Below, one piece after another: positions 1-9,882 of a stretch of DNA of 64,000 bases. Positions within the stretch are counted from its first letter, which is position 1; the number at the start of each line of letters is the position of its first letter. The stretch is from NCBI RefSeq assembly GCF_017309955.1, contig NZ_CP021247.1:3311001-3375000 (forward strand). Direction: 5' to 3'. Position numbers and translations under genes: made by a program. The notes beneath the pieces are model-generated. The model was not told the DNA's origin and made no database searches. It was given only the letters and a program-made list of their open reading frames with translations. Source of the DNA: Novosphingobium sp. KA1 (GTDB taxonomy: Bacteria; Pseudomonadota; Alphaproteobacteria; Sphingomonadales; Sphingomonadaceae).

Positions 1-174
1 GGTCTCACGCGTGCGCGCCAGAGCTTCTGCATCCATGAACGCCACCATCAGGATTTCCCGGGTCAGGGCGTCCACCGCGATGCCGATCACCAGCCCCTGC
101 GCGTCGAACTTGGGAAGGAAAGCAGAACCTTGCTCGCGTTCGGCCTTGGAAATCTCGGAACCGGTATCGGACAT
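1..174 (-). CDS. hisI: phosphoribosyl-AMP cyclohydrolase HisI, N-terminal part (runs off left edge)
   Basis: Histidine biosynthesis: HisI hydrolyses the purine ring of phosphoribosyl-AMP (third step), a cytosolic zinc enzyme. Only the first 58 codons are in the window, starting at an ATG at 174 and running leftward. The visible part reads FLPKFDAQGLVIGIAVD, then EILMVAFMDAEAL and TRET, which is the conserved HisI N-terminus. The catalytic His and Cys metal ligands lie beyond the edge, so completeness and any HisE fusion cannot be judged. Confidence 0.85.
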   Translation of the reverse strand, partial: MSDTGSEISKAEREQGSAFLPKFDAQGLVIGIAVDALTREILMVAFMDAEALARTRET

Positions 175-261
175 TTCAGATATATTCCCCAGATACGTCA
201 CGGCCAAATGGTTGTTGCACGATAACCACAGCCGATCACCAAAATCCCCGTAACGTGCTCA

Positions 262-518
262 AGCCCCTTTTCAACCCCCGCGTTTGCTGGGAATGTCGCC
301 TTGCAGCTGGGGGGCTGCTTCCGACCTTAGGTCGCTGACTGATAGATGTCTCACCGGCAGAAATGCCAAGGCAATATCAGGAAACAGGCACCACGGTTCA
401 GGGAAGAATTGAGGGATCGGACCAGGCGGCCTGCAGGGGGGCCGCCGAACCGCTTAGCGGGGTCCACGAGTTTCGTCACGAGAACGCCCGGAGCCAATTT
501 GGCTCCGGGCGTTTTCGT
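262..518 (+). ncRNA. candidate structured non-coding RNA (possibly 6S-like)
   Basis: No convincing gene lies between hisI and comF, but the + strand shows the layout of a small RNA gene. An outer stem can form between the CCCCCGC near 274 and the GCGGGGT near 457. A second stem pairs CCTTGCAG near 299-306 with CTGCAGGG near 431-438, leaving unpaired internal regions. A near-perfect intrinsic terminator with its T-run on this strand follows at 483-518. A long rod about 190 nt long with a large internal bubble is the general architecture of 6S RNA, and a GGTTCAGGG stretch near 395 recalls 6S sequences. The 6S identity is a guess made without a covariance search. The 5' end is approximate and no strong promoter was recognised. 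Confidence 0.4.
483..518 (+). terminator. intrinsic terminator of the candidate RNA
   Basis: Thirteen-bp perfect inverted repeat (483-495 with 501-513) around a 5-nt AATTT loop, followed by TTTTCGTCTTT on the + strand. The opposite strand lacks a T-run, so the hairpin serves a rightward transcript rather than the leftward comF. Confidence 0.75.
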
Positions 519-567
519 CTTTACGCTGCCCCAATCGGACATTTCCTTTTCAAAGCCTGCCCTGAGG

Positions 568-1329
568 TCAAAGCGCCTCGTCCAGAACCCGGGCAAAACA
601 ACCGATCACCACTTTGCGGGCGCCCGCGCGCTTGAGCGCCGCCACGCAGGCATCGCTGGTCGCACCGCTGGTCAGCACATCGTCGACCAGCACGATCCGC
701 GCGCCTTTCACCAAAGGACGATGGCGCCGGGACACTGCGATCGCCCCCGACAGCACCCGCTGGCGCGCCCCGCGTCCCAGGCCGCCGAGCGAGGGCGTGG
801 CCTTGCGGCGCTCCAGCACGGCGACGCCTAATCGCGCACCCCGCTGCCGGGCGAGGGCGCGGGCCAGCTCCGCCGCCTGATTGTAGCCGCGCCGCCAGAG
901 CCGCCAGCGATGCAGCGGCACCGGAACCACCAGCCAGTCCGCGTCGACATCACTCATGCGGCCAGCGATCAGCCCGCCCATCATCTGCGAAAGCGCGATG
1001 CGGTTGCCGTGCTTGAGCGCCAGCACCAAGCGCCGCGAGGCATCGTTGTAGAGCGTGGCCGCAGCAATGCCGTCATGCCTGGGCGGATCGGCCATGCAAG
1101 GCGCGCACATCGCGCCTTGCGGTATGCTCTGCTTGAAGGGCCTGGCACACGTGCGGCAACCGGGATCGCCGGGTAGCACCAGTTGCTGCCAGCACGCCGG
1201 ACAGAGCCCGTTCTGGGCAACGATCGCGGTGCCGCACAGCGGGCAGCGCGGCGGGAATACAAGGTCCAACAGCGGCGCAAGCGCCTTGCCAATCTCCATC
1301 GCGCCGAGACTAGGCGGCCCGGGCGCCAC
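568..1329 (-). CDS. comF: ComF family phosphoribosyltransferase-like protein
   Basis: ComF proteins are cytosolic and needed for DNA uptake during natural transformation in several bacteria. In many non-competent species the role is unknown. The N-terminus carries a four-pair cysteine zinc region (C29/C32, C43/C46, C58/C61, C75/C78). The C-terminal half is a type I phosphoribosyltransferase fold with the PRPP loop VLVDDVLTSGAT at about residues 213-224. Length of 253 aa is typical. An internal Met at residue 11 is an alternative start. The gene is divergent from the methyltransferase at 1408, about 80 bp away. Confidence 0.85.
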   Translation of the reverse strand: MAPGPPSLGAMEIGKALAPLLDLVFPPRCPLCGTAIVAQNGLCPACWQQLVLPGDPGCRTCARPFKQSIPQGAMCAPCMADPPRHDGIAAATLYNDASRRLVLALKHGNRIALSQMMGGLIAGRMSDVDADWLVVPVPLHRWRLWRRGYNQAAELARALARQRGARLGVAVLERRKATPSLGGLGRGARQRVLSGAIAVSRRHRPLVKGARIVLVDDVLTSGATSDACVAALKRAGARKVVIGCFARVLDEAL

Positions 1330-1407
1330 GGCAAGCTACAAGCTGTTCATCCGCGAAGCCGCCTGCAAGGTTGCGCGAAGCCGCCGGACGCGGCAGGGAG
1401 CCAAGCG

Positions 1408-2175
1408 ATGGCCGAAAGCACTCCCCCCGCCCCGCCGCGTATCTTCGCCCCGTCCCGCCGCATCGCCGCCCGCCGCCGCGCCGAGGCGCTGCAACGCCTG
1501 CCCGACGCGCCGCACTACCTGCTCGACGACATGATCGAGGATGTCGAGGAACGCCTCTCGTTCCTGCGCTTCGAACCACGCCGCGCGCTGGTGATCGGCG
1601 ACTGGACCGGCTCTCTCGCCCGGAGCCTGCGACTGCGCGGCATCGAGGTGGTCGAGGCGGAACCCGCCTCCGGGTTCGACGAGGAGGCGCCCTACCCCTT
1701 CGACGGTTTCGATCTCATCGCCAGCCTCGGCACGCTGGATACCGTCAACGACCTGCCCGGCGCGCTGATCCACGCCCGCCGGGCGCTGGCCCCGGGCGGC
1801 ATGCTGATCGCCAGCTTCCTGTCCTCGGGAAGCCTGCCGCGCCTGCGCGAGATCATGCTGGCCGCCGACGCCGATCGCCCCGCCGCCCGCATCCATCCGA
1901 TGGTGGACGTGCGGGCGGGCGGGCAACTGCTCCAGCGCACGCTCTATGCCGACCCGGTGATCGACCAGCGCCCGCTCCAGGTCTCGTTCCGCAGCTTCGA
2001 GCGCCTGATCGGCGACTTGCGTGCCCAGGCCCATTCCAGCGTCCTGGCCGACCCCGGGCCGGCGCTCGGCAAGGCCGCGCTGGCGCGCGCCAAGGCCGCG
2101 TTCGAGGCCGCCGGAGCCAACGGCAAGACCGTCGAAACTTTCGAGATTCTAACCCTATCCGGCTGGAAGAAATAA
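1408..2175 (+). CDS. SAM-dependent methyltransferase, BioC/NDUFAF5-like
   Basis: A 255-aa class I methyltransferase. Motif I (LVIGDWTGSLA, residues 61-71) and the DLIASLGTLDTVNDLPGAL segment typical of the BioC/NDUFAF5 group are visible. NDUFAF5 relatives act in complex I assembly and BioC in biotin synthesis, but the substrate here is not evident. The open frame extends upstream to 1183. I chose the ATG at 1408 because homologues start with a short basic stretch and because a purine-rich GCAGGGAG lies 9 nt upstream. Transcription probably ends at the bidirectional terminator at 2177-2206, shared with ppdK. Confidence 0.75.
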   Translation: MAESTPPAPPRIFAPSRRIAARRRAEALQRLPDAPHYLLDDMIEDVEERLSFLRFEPRRALVIGDWTGSLARSLRLRGIEVVEAEPASGFDEEAPYPFDGFDLIASLGTLDTVNDLPGALIHARRALAPGGMLIASFLSSGSLPRLREIMLAADADRPAARIHPMVDVRAGGQLLQRTLYADPVIDQRPLQVSFRSFERLIGDLRAQAHSSVLADPGPALGKAALARAKAAFEAAGANGKTVETFEILTLSGWKK

Positions 2176-2176
2176 G

Positions 2177-2206
2177 AAAAAGGCCGGAGCGTTGCCCCGG
2201 CCTTTT
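2177..2206. terminator. bidirectional intrinsic terminator
   Basis: Inverted repeat AAAAAGGCCGG...CCCGGCCTTTTT lying between the convergent methyltransferase and ppdK genes. It has A-run and T-run on opposite flanks, so it can terminate in both directions. It directly abuts the ppdK stop codon. Confidence 0.8.
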
Positions 2207-4885
2207 TCATGTCGCCAGTGCCGCCTGCGCTGCCGCGAGGCGCGCGATGGGAACCCGGTAGGGCGAGGCGCTGACGTAATCGAGCCCCACCTTCTCGCAG
2301 AACGCGATCGAGGCCGGGTCACCGCCATGCTCGCCGCAAATGCCCAGCTTGAGATCGGAACGGACCGCGCGCCCACGCTCGGCTCCCATCTGCACAAGCT
2401 GGCCGACACCCTCTATATCGAGGCTGACGAAGGGATCGCGCGGGTAGATGCCCTTCTCGACATAAGGGCTGAGGAAACGCGCCGCATCATCGCGCGAAAC
2501 GCCAAGCGTCGTCTGCGTGAGGTCGTTGGTGCCGAACGAGAAGAACCGCGCCTCCTCGGCAATCTCACCCGCCATCAGCGCCGCGCGCGGCAGTTCGATC
2601 ATGGTGCCGACCATGTAATCGAGCACCTGCCCCTTTTCGGCAAAGACCCTGGCGGCAGTCTCGTCGACCACCTTCCTGAGGATCTGCAACTCGCGCCGGG
2701 TGGCGACCAGCGGAATCATCACTTCCGGCACGATCGCCTCGCCCGATGCGGCAGCCACGTCGCAGGCCGCCTCGAAGATGGCGCGGGCCTGCATTTCGTA
2801 GATTTCGGGGAAGGTGATGCCAAGGCGGCACCCACGATGCCCCAGCATCGGGTTGAATTCGTGGAGTTCGTCGGCCCGGCGCTTGAGCGTCTCGACGCCG
2901 ATGCCGATGCTCTCCGACAGTTCCGCGAACTCGCCGTCACCGTGCGGCAGGAACTCGTGCAGCGGCGGATCGAGCAGGCGGATGGTGACCGGAAGGCCGG
3001 CCATGACCTCGAAGATCGCGGTGAAGTCGGCGCGCTGCTCGGGCAGCAGCTTGGCCAGCGCCGCGCGGCGCCCGGCTTCGTCTTCGGCGAGGATCATCTG
3101 GCGCACGGCCGAAATCCGGCCCGCGTCGAAGAACATGTGCTCGGTCCGGCACAGGCCGATGCCCTCGGCACCGAACTGGCGCGCCATCCGGCAATCCGCC
3201 GGGGTTTCGGCATTGGTGCGCACTTTCATGCGGCGGTGCTTGTCGGCCCAGACCATCAGCGTGGCGAAATCGCCCGCCAGTTCCGGCTCGATGGTCGGCA
3301 CTTCTCCGGCCATGATGTCACCGGTGGCGCCATCGAGCGTAATGACGTCGCCTTCCTTCAGCGCCCGGCTGCCCATACGCAAGGTGCGGCTCTTCATGTC
3401 GATCGACAGGCCGGAGGCGCCCGAGACACACGGGCGCCCCATGCCGCGCGCCACCACGGCGGCATGGCTGGTCATGCCGCCACGCGCCGTCAGGATGCCC
3501 TTGGCGGCATGCATGCCGTGAATGTCCTCGGGACTGGTCTCGACCCGGACAAGCACGACCGCCTCGCCCATTTCCGCGCGCTTTTCGGCAGTGTCGGCAT
3601 CAAGCACGATAGCCCCCGAAGCCGCCCCCGGCGATGCGGGAAGGCCCTTGCCGAGAATGTCGCGCGGCGCCTTGGGATCGAGCGTGGGGTGCAGAAGCTG
3701 ATCGAGCGCCATCGGATCGACACGCCGGATCGCGGTCGCCTCGTCGATCAGGCCCTCGTCCACCATGTCGACCGCCATCTTGAGCGCCGCCTTGGCAGTA
3801 CGCTTGCCCGAGCGGGTCTGCAGCATCCACAACTTGCCGCGCTCGACGGTGAACTCGATGTCCTGCATGTCGCGGTAGTGCTTTTCGAGAAGCTCGAACA
3901 CCGCGGCAAGCTCGGTGTAGGCCTCCGGCATCGCCTCTTCCATCGACAGCGGGTTGGCCCGGGCCCGCTCACGCGCGGCCTTGGTGAGATACTGCGGCGT
4001 ACGGATACCGGCGACGACGTCCTCGCCCTGCGCGTTGACCAGCCACTCGCCGTAATAGGCCTTTTCCCCGGTCGCCGGGTCGCGGGTGAAGGCGACGCCG
4101 GTGGCCGAGGTATCACCCATGTTGCCGAAGACCATGGCCTGGACGTTGACCGCCGTGCCCCAGTCACCGGGAATGTCGTTGAGGCGGCGATAGACCCTGG
4201 CGCGGTCGGAATCCCACGAATCGAACACCGCCCGGATCGCGCCCCAGAGCTGTTCGTGCACATCCTGCGGGAACGGGCGGCCGAGTTCCTCCTCGACGAT
4301 GCCCTTGTATTCGCTGACCACGGCCTTCCAGTTCGACGCCGTCATCTCGACGTCGTTCATGTAGCCGTTGTCTTCCTTGGCGATCTCCAGCGCTTCCTCG
4401 AAGCGCCCATGATCGAGGCCGAGGACGACATCGGAATACATCTGGATGAAGCGGCGATAGCTGTCCCAGGCAAAACGTTCGTCGCCCGAGGTCTGCGTCA
4501 GCCCCTCGACCGTGGCATCGTTGAGGCCAAGGTTGAGGACCGTGTCCATCATGCCCGGCATCGATACCCGCGCGCCCGAACGGACCGAGACCAGCAGCGG
4601 ATCGGCGGCGTCGCCAAAAGCCTTGCCGACGGTCTTCTCGATATGCGTCAGCGCCTCGGCCACATCGGTGCGCAGCGCATCCGAGAAGTCCCCGCCTTCG
4701 GCGAGGTACTTCACGCATTCTTCGGTGGTAATGGTGAAACCGGGAGGAACCGGCAGGCCGATCCCGGCCATTTCGGCCAGGTTCGCACCCTTGCCGCCGA
4801 CCACGACCTTGTCGCGCCCGCGAGGATCGTCATTCCTGACATCGTTCCCCGCGCTGCCGCCGAACGTGTAGACCTGCCTGTTCAT
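2207..4885 (-). CDS. ppdK: pyruvate, phosphate dikinase
   Basis: Interconverts pyruvate, ATP and phosphate with phosphoenolpyruvate, AMP and pyrophosphate, a route to PEP for gluconeogenesis. The 892-aa protein has all three domains. The N-terminal ATP-grasp has GGKGANLAEM near residue 30. The phosphohistidine swivel domain has GGMTSHAAVVARG with the catalytic His near residue 470. The C-terminal PEP/pyruvate barrel has the active-site Cys in GICGEHGGDP near residue 848. It is the last gene of a leftward glyQ-glyS-ppdK block, 64 bp after glyS, ending at a shared terminator. Confidence 0.97.
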   Translation of the reverse strand: MNRQVYTFGGSAGNDVRNDDPRGRDKVVVGGKGANLAEMAGIGLPVPPGFTITTEECVKYLAEGGDFSDALRTDVAEALTHIEKTVGKAFGDAADPLLVSVRSGARVSMPGMMDTVLNLGLNDATVEGLTQTSGDERFAWDSYRRFIQMYSDVVLGLDHGRFEEALEIAKEDNGYMNDVEMTASNWKAVVSEYKGIVEEELGRPFPQDVHEQLWGAIRAVFDSWDSDRARVYRRLNDIPGDWGTAVNVQAMVFGNMGDTSATGVAFTRDPATGEKAYYGEWLVNAQGEDVVAGIRTPQYLTKAARERARANPLSMEEAMPEAYTELAAVFELLEKHYRDMQDIEFTVERGKLWMLQTRSGKRTAKAALKMAVDMVDEGLIDEATAIRRVDPMALDQLLHPTLDPKAPRDILGKGLPASPGAASGAIVLDADTAEKRAEMGEAVVLVRVETSPEDIHGMHAAKGILTARGGMTSHAAVVARGMGRPCVSGASGLSIDMKSRTLRMGSRALKEGDVITLDGATGDIMAGEVPTIEPELAGDFATLMVWADKHRRMKVRTNAETPADCRMARQFGAEGIGLCRTEHMFFDAGRISAVRQMILAEDEAGRRAALAKLLPEQRADFTAIFEVMAGLPVTIRLLDPPLHEFLPHGDGEFAELSESIGIGVETLKRRADELHEFNPMLGHRGCRLGITFPEIYEMQARAIFEAACDVAAASGEAIVPEVMIPLVATRRELQILRKVVDETAARVFAEKGQVLDYMVGTMIELPRAALMAGEIAEEARFFSFGTNDLTQTTLGVSRDDAARFLSPYVEKGIYPRDPFVSLDIEGVGQLVQMGAERGRAVRSDLKLGICGEHGGDPASIAFCEKVGLDYVSASPYRVPIARLAAAQAALAT

Positions 4886-4949
4886 CTATCCCCCGACTTT
4901 CCTGTCCTGGCTCGTATGCTCCTTCGAGAACCGTCGGGGGAGGAGACCC

Positions 4950-7034
4950 TTATCCTTCGATCTTCGAGAAGTCCGCCACGTTGTGCACTGCACTGCGGAA
5001 GCGATCAAGCAAGGCGAGGCGCGAGCGGCGCTTGACCGGATCGGCATCGTTGACCGTGACGCCTTCGAAAAAGGCGTCGATCGGCGCCCGCAACGTGGCA
5101 AGCGCGGTCATGGCCGCCGCGAAGTCCTCACCCTCGACCGCCTTGGCCGCCTGAGGTTCCGCCGCTGCCACGGCATCGAGCAGCGCCTGCTCGGCAGGCT
5201 CGGCCGCATAAGGCAGCGAACCGCGCGCGGCGTAGACGTCCTTCATGTCGGGATCGTCGACGTTTTCGAGCGGATCCTCGTCGCCGGTGCGGGCGATGGC
5301 GCCGGAGAAATCTTCCTTCTTGAGGATATTCGCCGCGCGCTTGTACCCCGCAAGCAGGTTCACGCCGTCATCGGTCTGCACGAAGGCCTGAAGCGCATGG
5401 ACGCGGGCCAGCAGGCGCACGAGGTCGTCCTCGCCGCCCAGCGCGATCACCGCATCGATCAGGTCGTGGCGGATGCCCGCTTCCTTCTGCTGGACCTTCA
5501 GGCGGTCCACGAAGAAGTCGAGCAGATCGCCCTCGGCCACGCCGAAGCGCAAGGTGTTGTCGGTAATCAGCCGAATAATGCCCAGCGCCGCACGGCGCAG
5601 CGCGAAGGGGTCCTTCGAGCCGGTGGGCTTCTCGTCGATCGCGAAAAAGCTGCGCAGAGTATCCAGCTTGTCCGCCAGCGCCACGGCCACCGTCACCGGG
5701 GCAGTGGGGACTTCATCGCCCTGCCCGACTGGCTTGTAGTGATCGCGGATGGCATCGGCGACGGCATCGGGCAGACCTTCGGCGCGGGCGTAATAACCAC
5801 CCATAAGCCCCTGAAGTTCGGGGAATTCTCCAACCATCTCGGTGACGAGATCGGCCTTGGAAAGTTCCGCCGCCTGACGCGCCAGCGCCGGATCGCAATT
5901 CGGCACCACACCTTCGCTCGCCAGCCATTCGGCCAGCTTGGCCACGCGCTCGACCTTGTCGGCGACCGTGCCCAGTTTCTCGTGGAAGGTGATGCGTGCC
6001 AGCTTTTCGGCGTGGACCGAAAGCGCCGTCTTGCGATCCTGCTGCCAGAAGAACCGCGCGTCCGACAGGCGGGCTGCCAGGACCTTGCGGTTGCCATCGA
6101 CGATGGCGGTGCCGCCATCGGTGGCGACGATGTTCGCGGTGCAAACGAAGGCGTTCGCCAGCCCGCCCGAAGCGTCCTCGCAGACGAAGTACTTCTGGTT
6201 CACGCGGGCGGTAAGCTGGATGGTTTCGGGCGGAACTTCGAGGAAGTCCTCCTCGAACCGGCCGAGCAGCGGCACCGGCCATTCGGTAAGGCCCGCGTTC
6301 TCGACAACGAGGCCCTCGTCCTCCACCAGCACCAGACCGGCAGCCGAAGCCGCCTCGCGCGCCTTGGTGCGCACGATGTCCTGACGTTCCTCATGGTTCA
6401 CGAGGACATGGGCGAGGCGCAGCTTGTCCGCATAGTCATGCGCGCCGCCGATGGTGATCTCGCCGGGGGCGTGGAAGCGGTGGCCCTTGGTAACGTAGCC
6501 CGAAGCAATGCCGCCGACCTCGCACGCGACCAGATCTTCGCCGAGCACCGCAACGATGCCCGAGAGCGGACGCACCCAGCGCAGCGATTCGGTGGAGAGC
6601 GAAGCCGCCCCCCAGCGCTGCGACTTGGGCCAGGGGAACGCGCGGACAATGGCGGGGATCGCCTCTGCCAGCACGTCCTTCACCGCGCGGCCGGGCTTCT
6701 CGACAACCGCGAAATAGGTGTCCTTGCCCTTGAGGTCGCGGACTTCGAGCTGGTCTTTCGTAAGGCCGGTCTTGCGCAGGAAGCCTTCCAGTGCCTGCTC
6801 GGGCGCGCTGGTGGCGGGGCCCTTGGTTTCCTCGCGGACGGCCTCGGTCGCCAGCGGCAGACCATGGGCAATCAGCGCAAGGCGGCGCGGGGTCGACCAG
6901 ACGGTGACGTCTCCCACGGCAACGCCGGCCGCTTCCATTTCCTTGCGGAACAGCTTTTCAAGGTCGGCACGGGCGCCGGCCTGCATGCGCGCGGGGATTT
7001 CTTCGCTGCGCAGTTCGAGAAGGAAGTCGGTCAT
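4950..7034 (-). CDS. glyS: glycyl-tRNA synthetase beta subunit
   Basis: Beta subunit of the alpha2beta2 glycyl-tRNA synthetase, contributing tRNA recognition. The 694-aa product starts [18 protein letters not shown], the standard GlyS N-terminus. The open frame continues upstream, but this ATG at 7034 overlaps the glyQ stop by 4 nt (ATGA), indicating translational coupling that keeps subunits balanced. The C-terminal anticodon-binding region ends [16 protein letters not shown]. Length matches the family. Confidence 0.97.
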   Translation of the reverse strand: MTDFLLELRSEEIPARMQAGARADLEKLFRKEMEAAGVAVGDVTVWSTPRRLALIAHGLPLATEAVREETKGPATSAPEQALEGFLRKTGLTKDQLEVRDLKGKDTYFAVVEKPGRAVKDVLAEAIPAIVRAFPWPKSQRWGAASLSTESLRWVRPLSGIVAVLGEDLVACEVGGIASGYVTKGHRFHAPGEITIGGAHDYADKLRLAHVLVNHEERQDIVRTKAREAASAAGLVLVEDEGLVVENAGLTEWPVPLLGRFEEDFLEVPPETIQLTARVNQKYFVCEDASGGLANAFVCTANIVATDGGTAIVDGNRKVLAARLSDARFFWQQDRKTALSVHAEKLARITFHEKLGTVADKVERVAKLAEWLASEGVVPNCDPALARQAAELSKADLVTEMVGEFPELQGLMGGYYARAEGLPDAVADAIRDHYKPVGQGDEVPTAPVTVAVALADKLDTLRSFFAIDEKPTGSKDPFALRRAALGIIRLITDNTLRFGVAEGDLLDFFVDRLKVQQKEAGIRHDLIDAVIALGGEDDLVRLLARVHALQAFVQTDDGVNLLAGYKRAANILKKEDFSGAIARTGDEDPLENVDDPDMKDVYAARGSLPYAAEPAEQALLDAVAAAEPQAAKAVEGEDFAAAMTALATLRAPIDAFFEGVTVNDADPVKRRSRLALLDRFRSAVHNVADFSKIEG

Positions 7035-7948
7035 GCGCTCCACCCCGGGAACTTGGCTTCCCACTGGTCCTTGTTCTTGTCGATCCAGGCCTTGCACGAA
7101 CCCTTGGCGAGTTCACGCACGCGGCCGATGTAGCTTGCGCGCTCCTGCACGGAGATCACGCCGCGCGCCTGCAGCAGGTTGAAGAGGTGCGAGGCCTCAA
7201 TCGCCTGGTCATAGGCGGCAAGCGGAATTTCCGCCTCGATGCAGCGCATGCACTCGGCCTCGGCAGCCTTGAAACCGGCAAACAGCGCGTCGGTGTCGGC
7301 GATTTCGAAGTTGTACTTCGACTGCTGCTGCTCGTTGGCGAGGAAGACGTCACCATAGGTAACGCCTTCGCTGTTGAACTTGAGGTCGTAGACCCAGTCC
7401 ACGCCCTGGATATACATCGCAAGGCGTTCGAGGCCGTAAGTCAGTTCGCCCGCAACCGGCTTGCAGTCATAACCGCCGACCTGCTGGAAATAGGTGAACT
7501 GCGTCACTTCCATGCCGTCGCACCAGACTTCCCAGCCCAGCCCCCAGGCGCCCAGCGTCGGGCTTTCCCAGTCGTCCTCGACAAAGCGGATGTCGTGCGC
7601 CAGCGGATCGACGCCGATCGCCGCGAGGCTCTGCAGGTAAAGCTCCTGGAGGTTCTCGGGGTTCGGCTTCAGGATCACCTGATACTGGTAATAGTGCTGG
7701 AGGCGGTTCGGGTTCTCGCCATAGCGACCGTCGGTCGGGCGGCGCGAAGGCTGGACATAGGCCGCCTTCCACGGTTCGGGACCGAGCGCGCGCAGCGTGG
7801 TCGCGGGGTGGAACGTACCCGCCCCCATGCGCATGTCGTAAGGCTGGAGAATGAGGCAGCCCTGCTTGCTCCAGAAATCATGGAGCGTCAGGATCATGTC
7901 CTGAAAGCTTAGCGGCTGCCTTTCTGCGGATGGCACGGCGGTCGACAT
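7031..7948 (-). CDS. glyQ: glycyl-tRNA synthetase alpha subunit
   Basis: Catalytic alpha subunit that activates glycine for tRNA-Gly. Conserved stretches include [37 protein letters not shown] and [20 protein letters not shown] placed the start at the ATG at 7948 (MSTAVPS), giving 305 aa, the usual size. A 29-codon upstream extension is arginine-rich and looks non-coding. No T-box-like leader is seen. The promoter must lie in the 178-bp gap shared with the divergent TraB-type gene at 8127. Confidence 0.96.
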   Translation of the reverse strand: MSTAVPSAERQPLSFQDMILTLHDFWSKQGCLILQPYDMRMGAGTFHPATTLRALGPEPWKAAYVQPSRRPTDGRYGENPNRLQHYYQYQVILKPNPENLQELYLQSLAAIGVDPLAHDIRFVEDDWESPTLGAWGLGWEVWCDGMEVTQFTYFQQVGGYDCKPVAGELTYGLERLAMYIQGVDWVYDLKFNSEGVTYGDVFLANEQQQSKYNFEIADTDALFAGFKAAEAECMRCIEAEIPLAAYDQAIEASHLFNLLQARGVISVQERASYIGRVRELAKGSCKAWIDKNKDQWEAKFPGWSA

Positions 7949-8126
7949 CGAAATCCCGTCAAAACTCTTGAACAGCCGGCCTTTGGCGGATCGACACCGG
8001 CAAATCAACCGCGCTGAACGACGCGATCGTGACACAGAGCGCTACCCCGGAGCAATCGATGCCGCTAAGGCAAGCCCAGAGGCGCCGTTAATCGCACGTT
8101 TGCCTGTACCGTTTCATGGAATGGCG

Positions 8127-9020
8127 ATGAAATTCTTCCGTAAATCCCGGGTCCGTCTTGCCGCTGCCACCGCCCTTGGCCTTCTTGCCGCCACGCCGTC
8201 GCTGGCGCAGGAGGAGGCGCCCGCACGCCCTGCCATGTGGAAGATCGCGGACAAGGACACCACGATCTACCTCTTCGGCACGATCCACATCCTGCCGGAA
8301 GATACCCACTGGTTCGCGGGGCCCGTGAAAAAGGCCTTCGATTCGTCCGACCTGCTGGTCACCGAAACCGAGATCGGCTCTGCCGAATCGCTCCAGCAAC
8401 TCTTCATCGACAAGGGCATGCGCCGCGACGGCACGACCCTGCGCGCCAGCCTGCCTGCGCAAGAGCGGGCGGCCTTCGAGAAGGCGCTGGCCGGCATGGG
8501 CATCCCGGCCGAAGCCTTCGACCGTTTCGAGCCGTGGTATGCCGGGCTGCTGCTGTCCCTGCTGCCGCTCAAGGCCGCCGGCTACGACAAGGCCAACGGC
8601 GTCGAGACGCTGATCGAGGCCCGGGCGGCGGAAAAGCACAAGGCCCGCAAGGCACTGGAAACGCCTGAATACCAGATCGAACTGTTCGACGGCATGCCGC
8701 TCGAAAGCCAGAACCGCTACCTTGGCGAAGTGCTGGACCAGTTGCCGACCTTGCGCGAGGACGTCGCGAAAGTGGTCACCGCCTGGAAGACCGGCCGCGC
8801 CGACGAACTTGCCAGCCTGCTCAACGAGGACGAGTCGGACGAGGCCATGCGCGCGGCTTTCATCACCAACCGCAACAAGGCATGGGCCCAGTGGCTGCAG
8901 GCCCGCATGGCGGAGCCGGGCACGGTCTTTGTCGCCGTGGGCGCAGGGCACCTTGCCGGTGAAGGCAGTGTGCAGGACCAGCTCGCAAAAGTCGGAATAA
9001 AGGCAAAACGGGTTCAGTAA
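8127..9020 (+). CDS. TraB/GumN family exported protein (first of two)
   Basis: A 297-aa protein of the TraB/PrgY/GumN superfamily, thought to be metal-dependent hydrolases of the Tiki fold. The ligand motif FGTIHILP lies at residues 50-57 and the second conserved His motif GAGHL near the C-terminus. A signal peptide with an Ala-rich core ends at PSLAQ (about residue 28), so it is periplasmic. ATGs at 8121 and 8127 are both possible. The second gives the cleaner signal peptide and a GGA six bases upstream. A paralogue follows 7 bp downstream. Confidence 0.8.
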   Translation: MKFFRKSRVRLAAATALGLLAATPSLAQEEAPARPAMWKIADKDTTIYLFGTIHILPEDTHWFAGPVKKAFDSSDLLVTETEIGSAESLQQLFIDKGMRRDGTTLRASLPAQERAAFEKALAGMGIPAEAFDRFEPWYAGLLLSLLPLKAAGYDKANGVETLIEARAAEKHKARKALETPEYQIELFDGMPLESQNRYLGEVLDQLPTLREDVAKVVTAWKTGRADELASLLNEDESDEAMRAAFITNRNKAWAQWLQARMAEPGTVFVAVGAGHLAGEGSVQDQLAKVGIKAKRVQ

Positions 9021-9027
9021 CAACACC

Positions 9028-9882
9028 ATGCGACGCATTCTTGGCCTTGTTGCGAGCACCTTGCTGGCCGCCTGCTCGCAGTCGCCCGAGCCGGCAAATC
9101 CCGCGCTCTGGCATGTCGAAGGCTCCGGCGGCCAGCAGGCCTGGCTCTTCGGCACGATCCACAGCGTCAAGCGCCCGCTCGCATGGGACACCGCCAAGGT
9201 GCGCGGGGCGCTGGCCGCCGCCGACAGCGTGATGGTGGAAGTGAGCAACCTTGCCGACGAGAAAGCGGTGGCCGCCACATTCGCGCGGCTTGCCAAGAGT
9301 AGCGGGCAACCCGTTCTTTCACAGAGAATTTCCGTGAAATACCGCCCCGCGCTCGCAGCCCTCCTGAAGCGCGGGGGCTATACCGACGGCGACTTTGCGC
9401 AGATGGACACCTGGGCCGCCGCCCTCACCCTCGCCCGCATCGGCGCCAGCGACGATAACAGCCGTAACGGCGTGGACCGGGCCGTGATGACACAGGCAGG
9501 CGAGAAACCCGTCGTCGAACTCGAAGGCGCCGAACGCCAACTCGGCCTGTTCGACGGCCTCGCCGAAGCCGACCAGCGCGATCTGCTCACCGCCGTCGTG
9601 ACCGACCAGCAGGGCGACGACGACAGCCGCCTCGCGGAAAGCTGGCGCAAGGGCGACATGACCGCGATCGAGCGGGAAACCCGGCGCGGCATGCTCACCG
9701 ACCCGCAACTGCGCGCCGTCCTCTTCACCGGCCGCAACCGCGACTGGACGAGCAGGATCGCCGCCGCCATGACGCAAGGACACCGGCCTTTTGTTGCCGT
9801 CGGTGCGGCGCACATGGCCGGACCGGAAGGCCTGCCCGCCCTGCTCGCGGCAAACGGCTACAAGGTCACGCGGGTCGAGTGA
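9028..9882 (+). CDS. TraB/GumN family lipoprotein (second of two)
   Basis: Diverged paralogue of the preceding gene, 284 aa, with the same FGTIH (residues 41-45) and GAAHM motifs. Unlike its neighbour it has a lipobox, LLAAC with Cys16, so it should be lipid-anchored. Sequence similarity to the neighbour is weak outside the motifs, indicating an old tandem duplication. It is followed with a 1-nt overlap by the metallophosphatase, suggesting one transcript of three genes. The substrate is unknown. Confidence 0.78.
   Translation: MRRILGLVASTLLAACSQSPEPANPALWHVEGSGGQQAWLFGTIHSVKRPLAWDTAKVRGALAAADSVMVEVSNLADEKAVAATFARLAKSSGQPVLSQRISVKYRPALAALLKRGGYTDGDFAQMDTWAAALTLARIGASDDNSRNGVDRAVMTQAGEKPVVELEGAERQLGLFDGLAEADQRDLLTAVVTDQQGDDDSRLAESWRKGDMTAIERETRRGMLTDPQLRAVLFTGRNRDWTSRIAAAMTQGHRPFVAVGAAHMAGPEGLPALLAANGYKVTRVE

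Noticed and set aside
346..831. 161-codon frame on the + strand across the candidate RNA and the end of comF
   Set aside because: It runs through the terminator hairpin and antisense into comF, and its product has no recognisable features.
7949..8126. T-box or glycine riboswitch before glyQ
   Set aside because: No T-box sequence, no tandem aptamer-like structure and no terminator/antiterminator pair. T-boxes are not expected in alphaproteobacterial glyQS.
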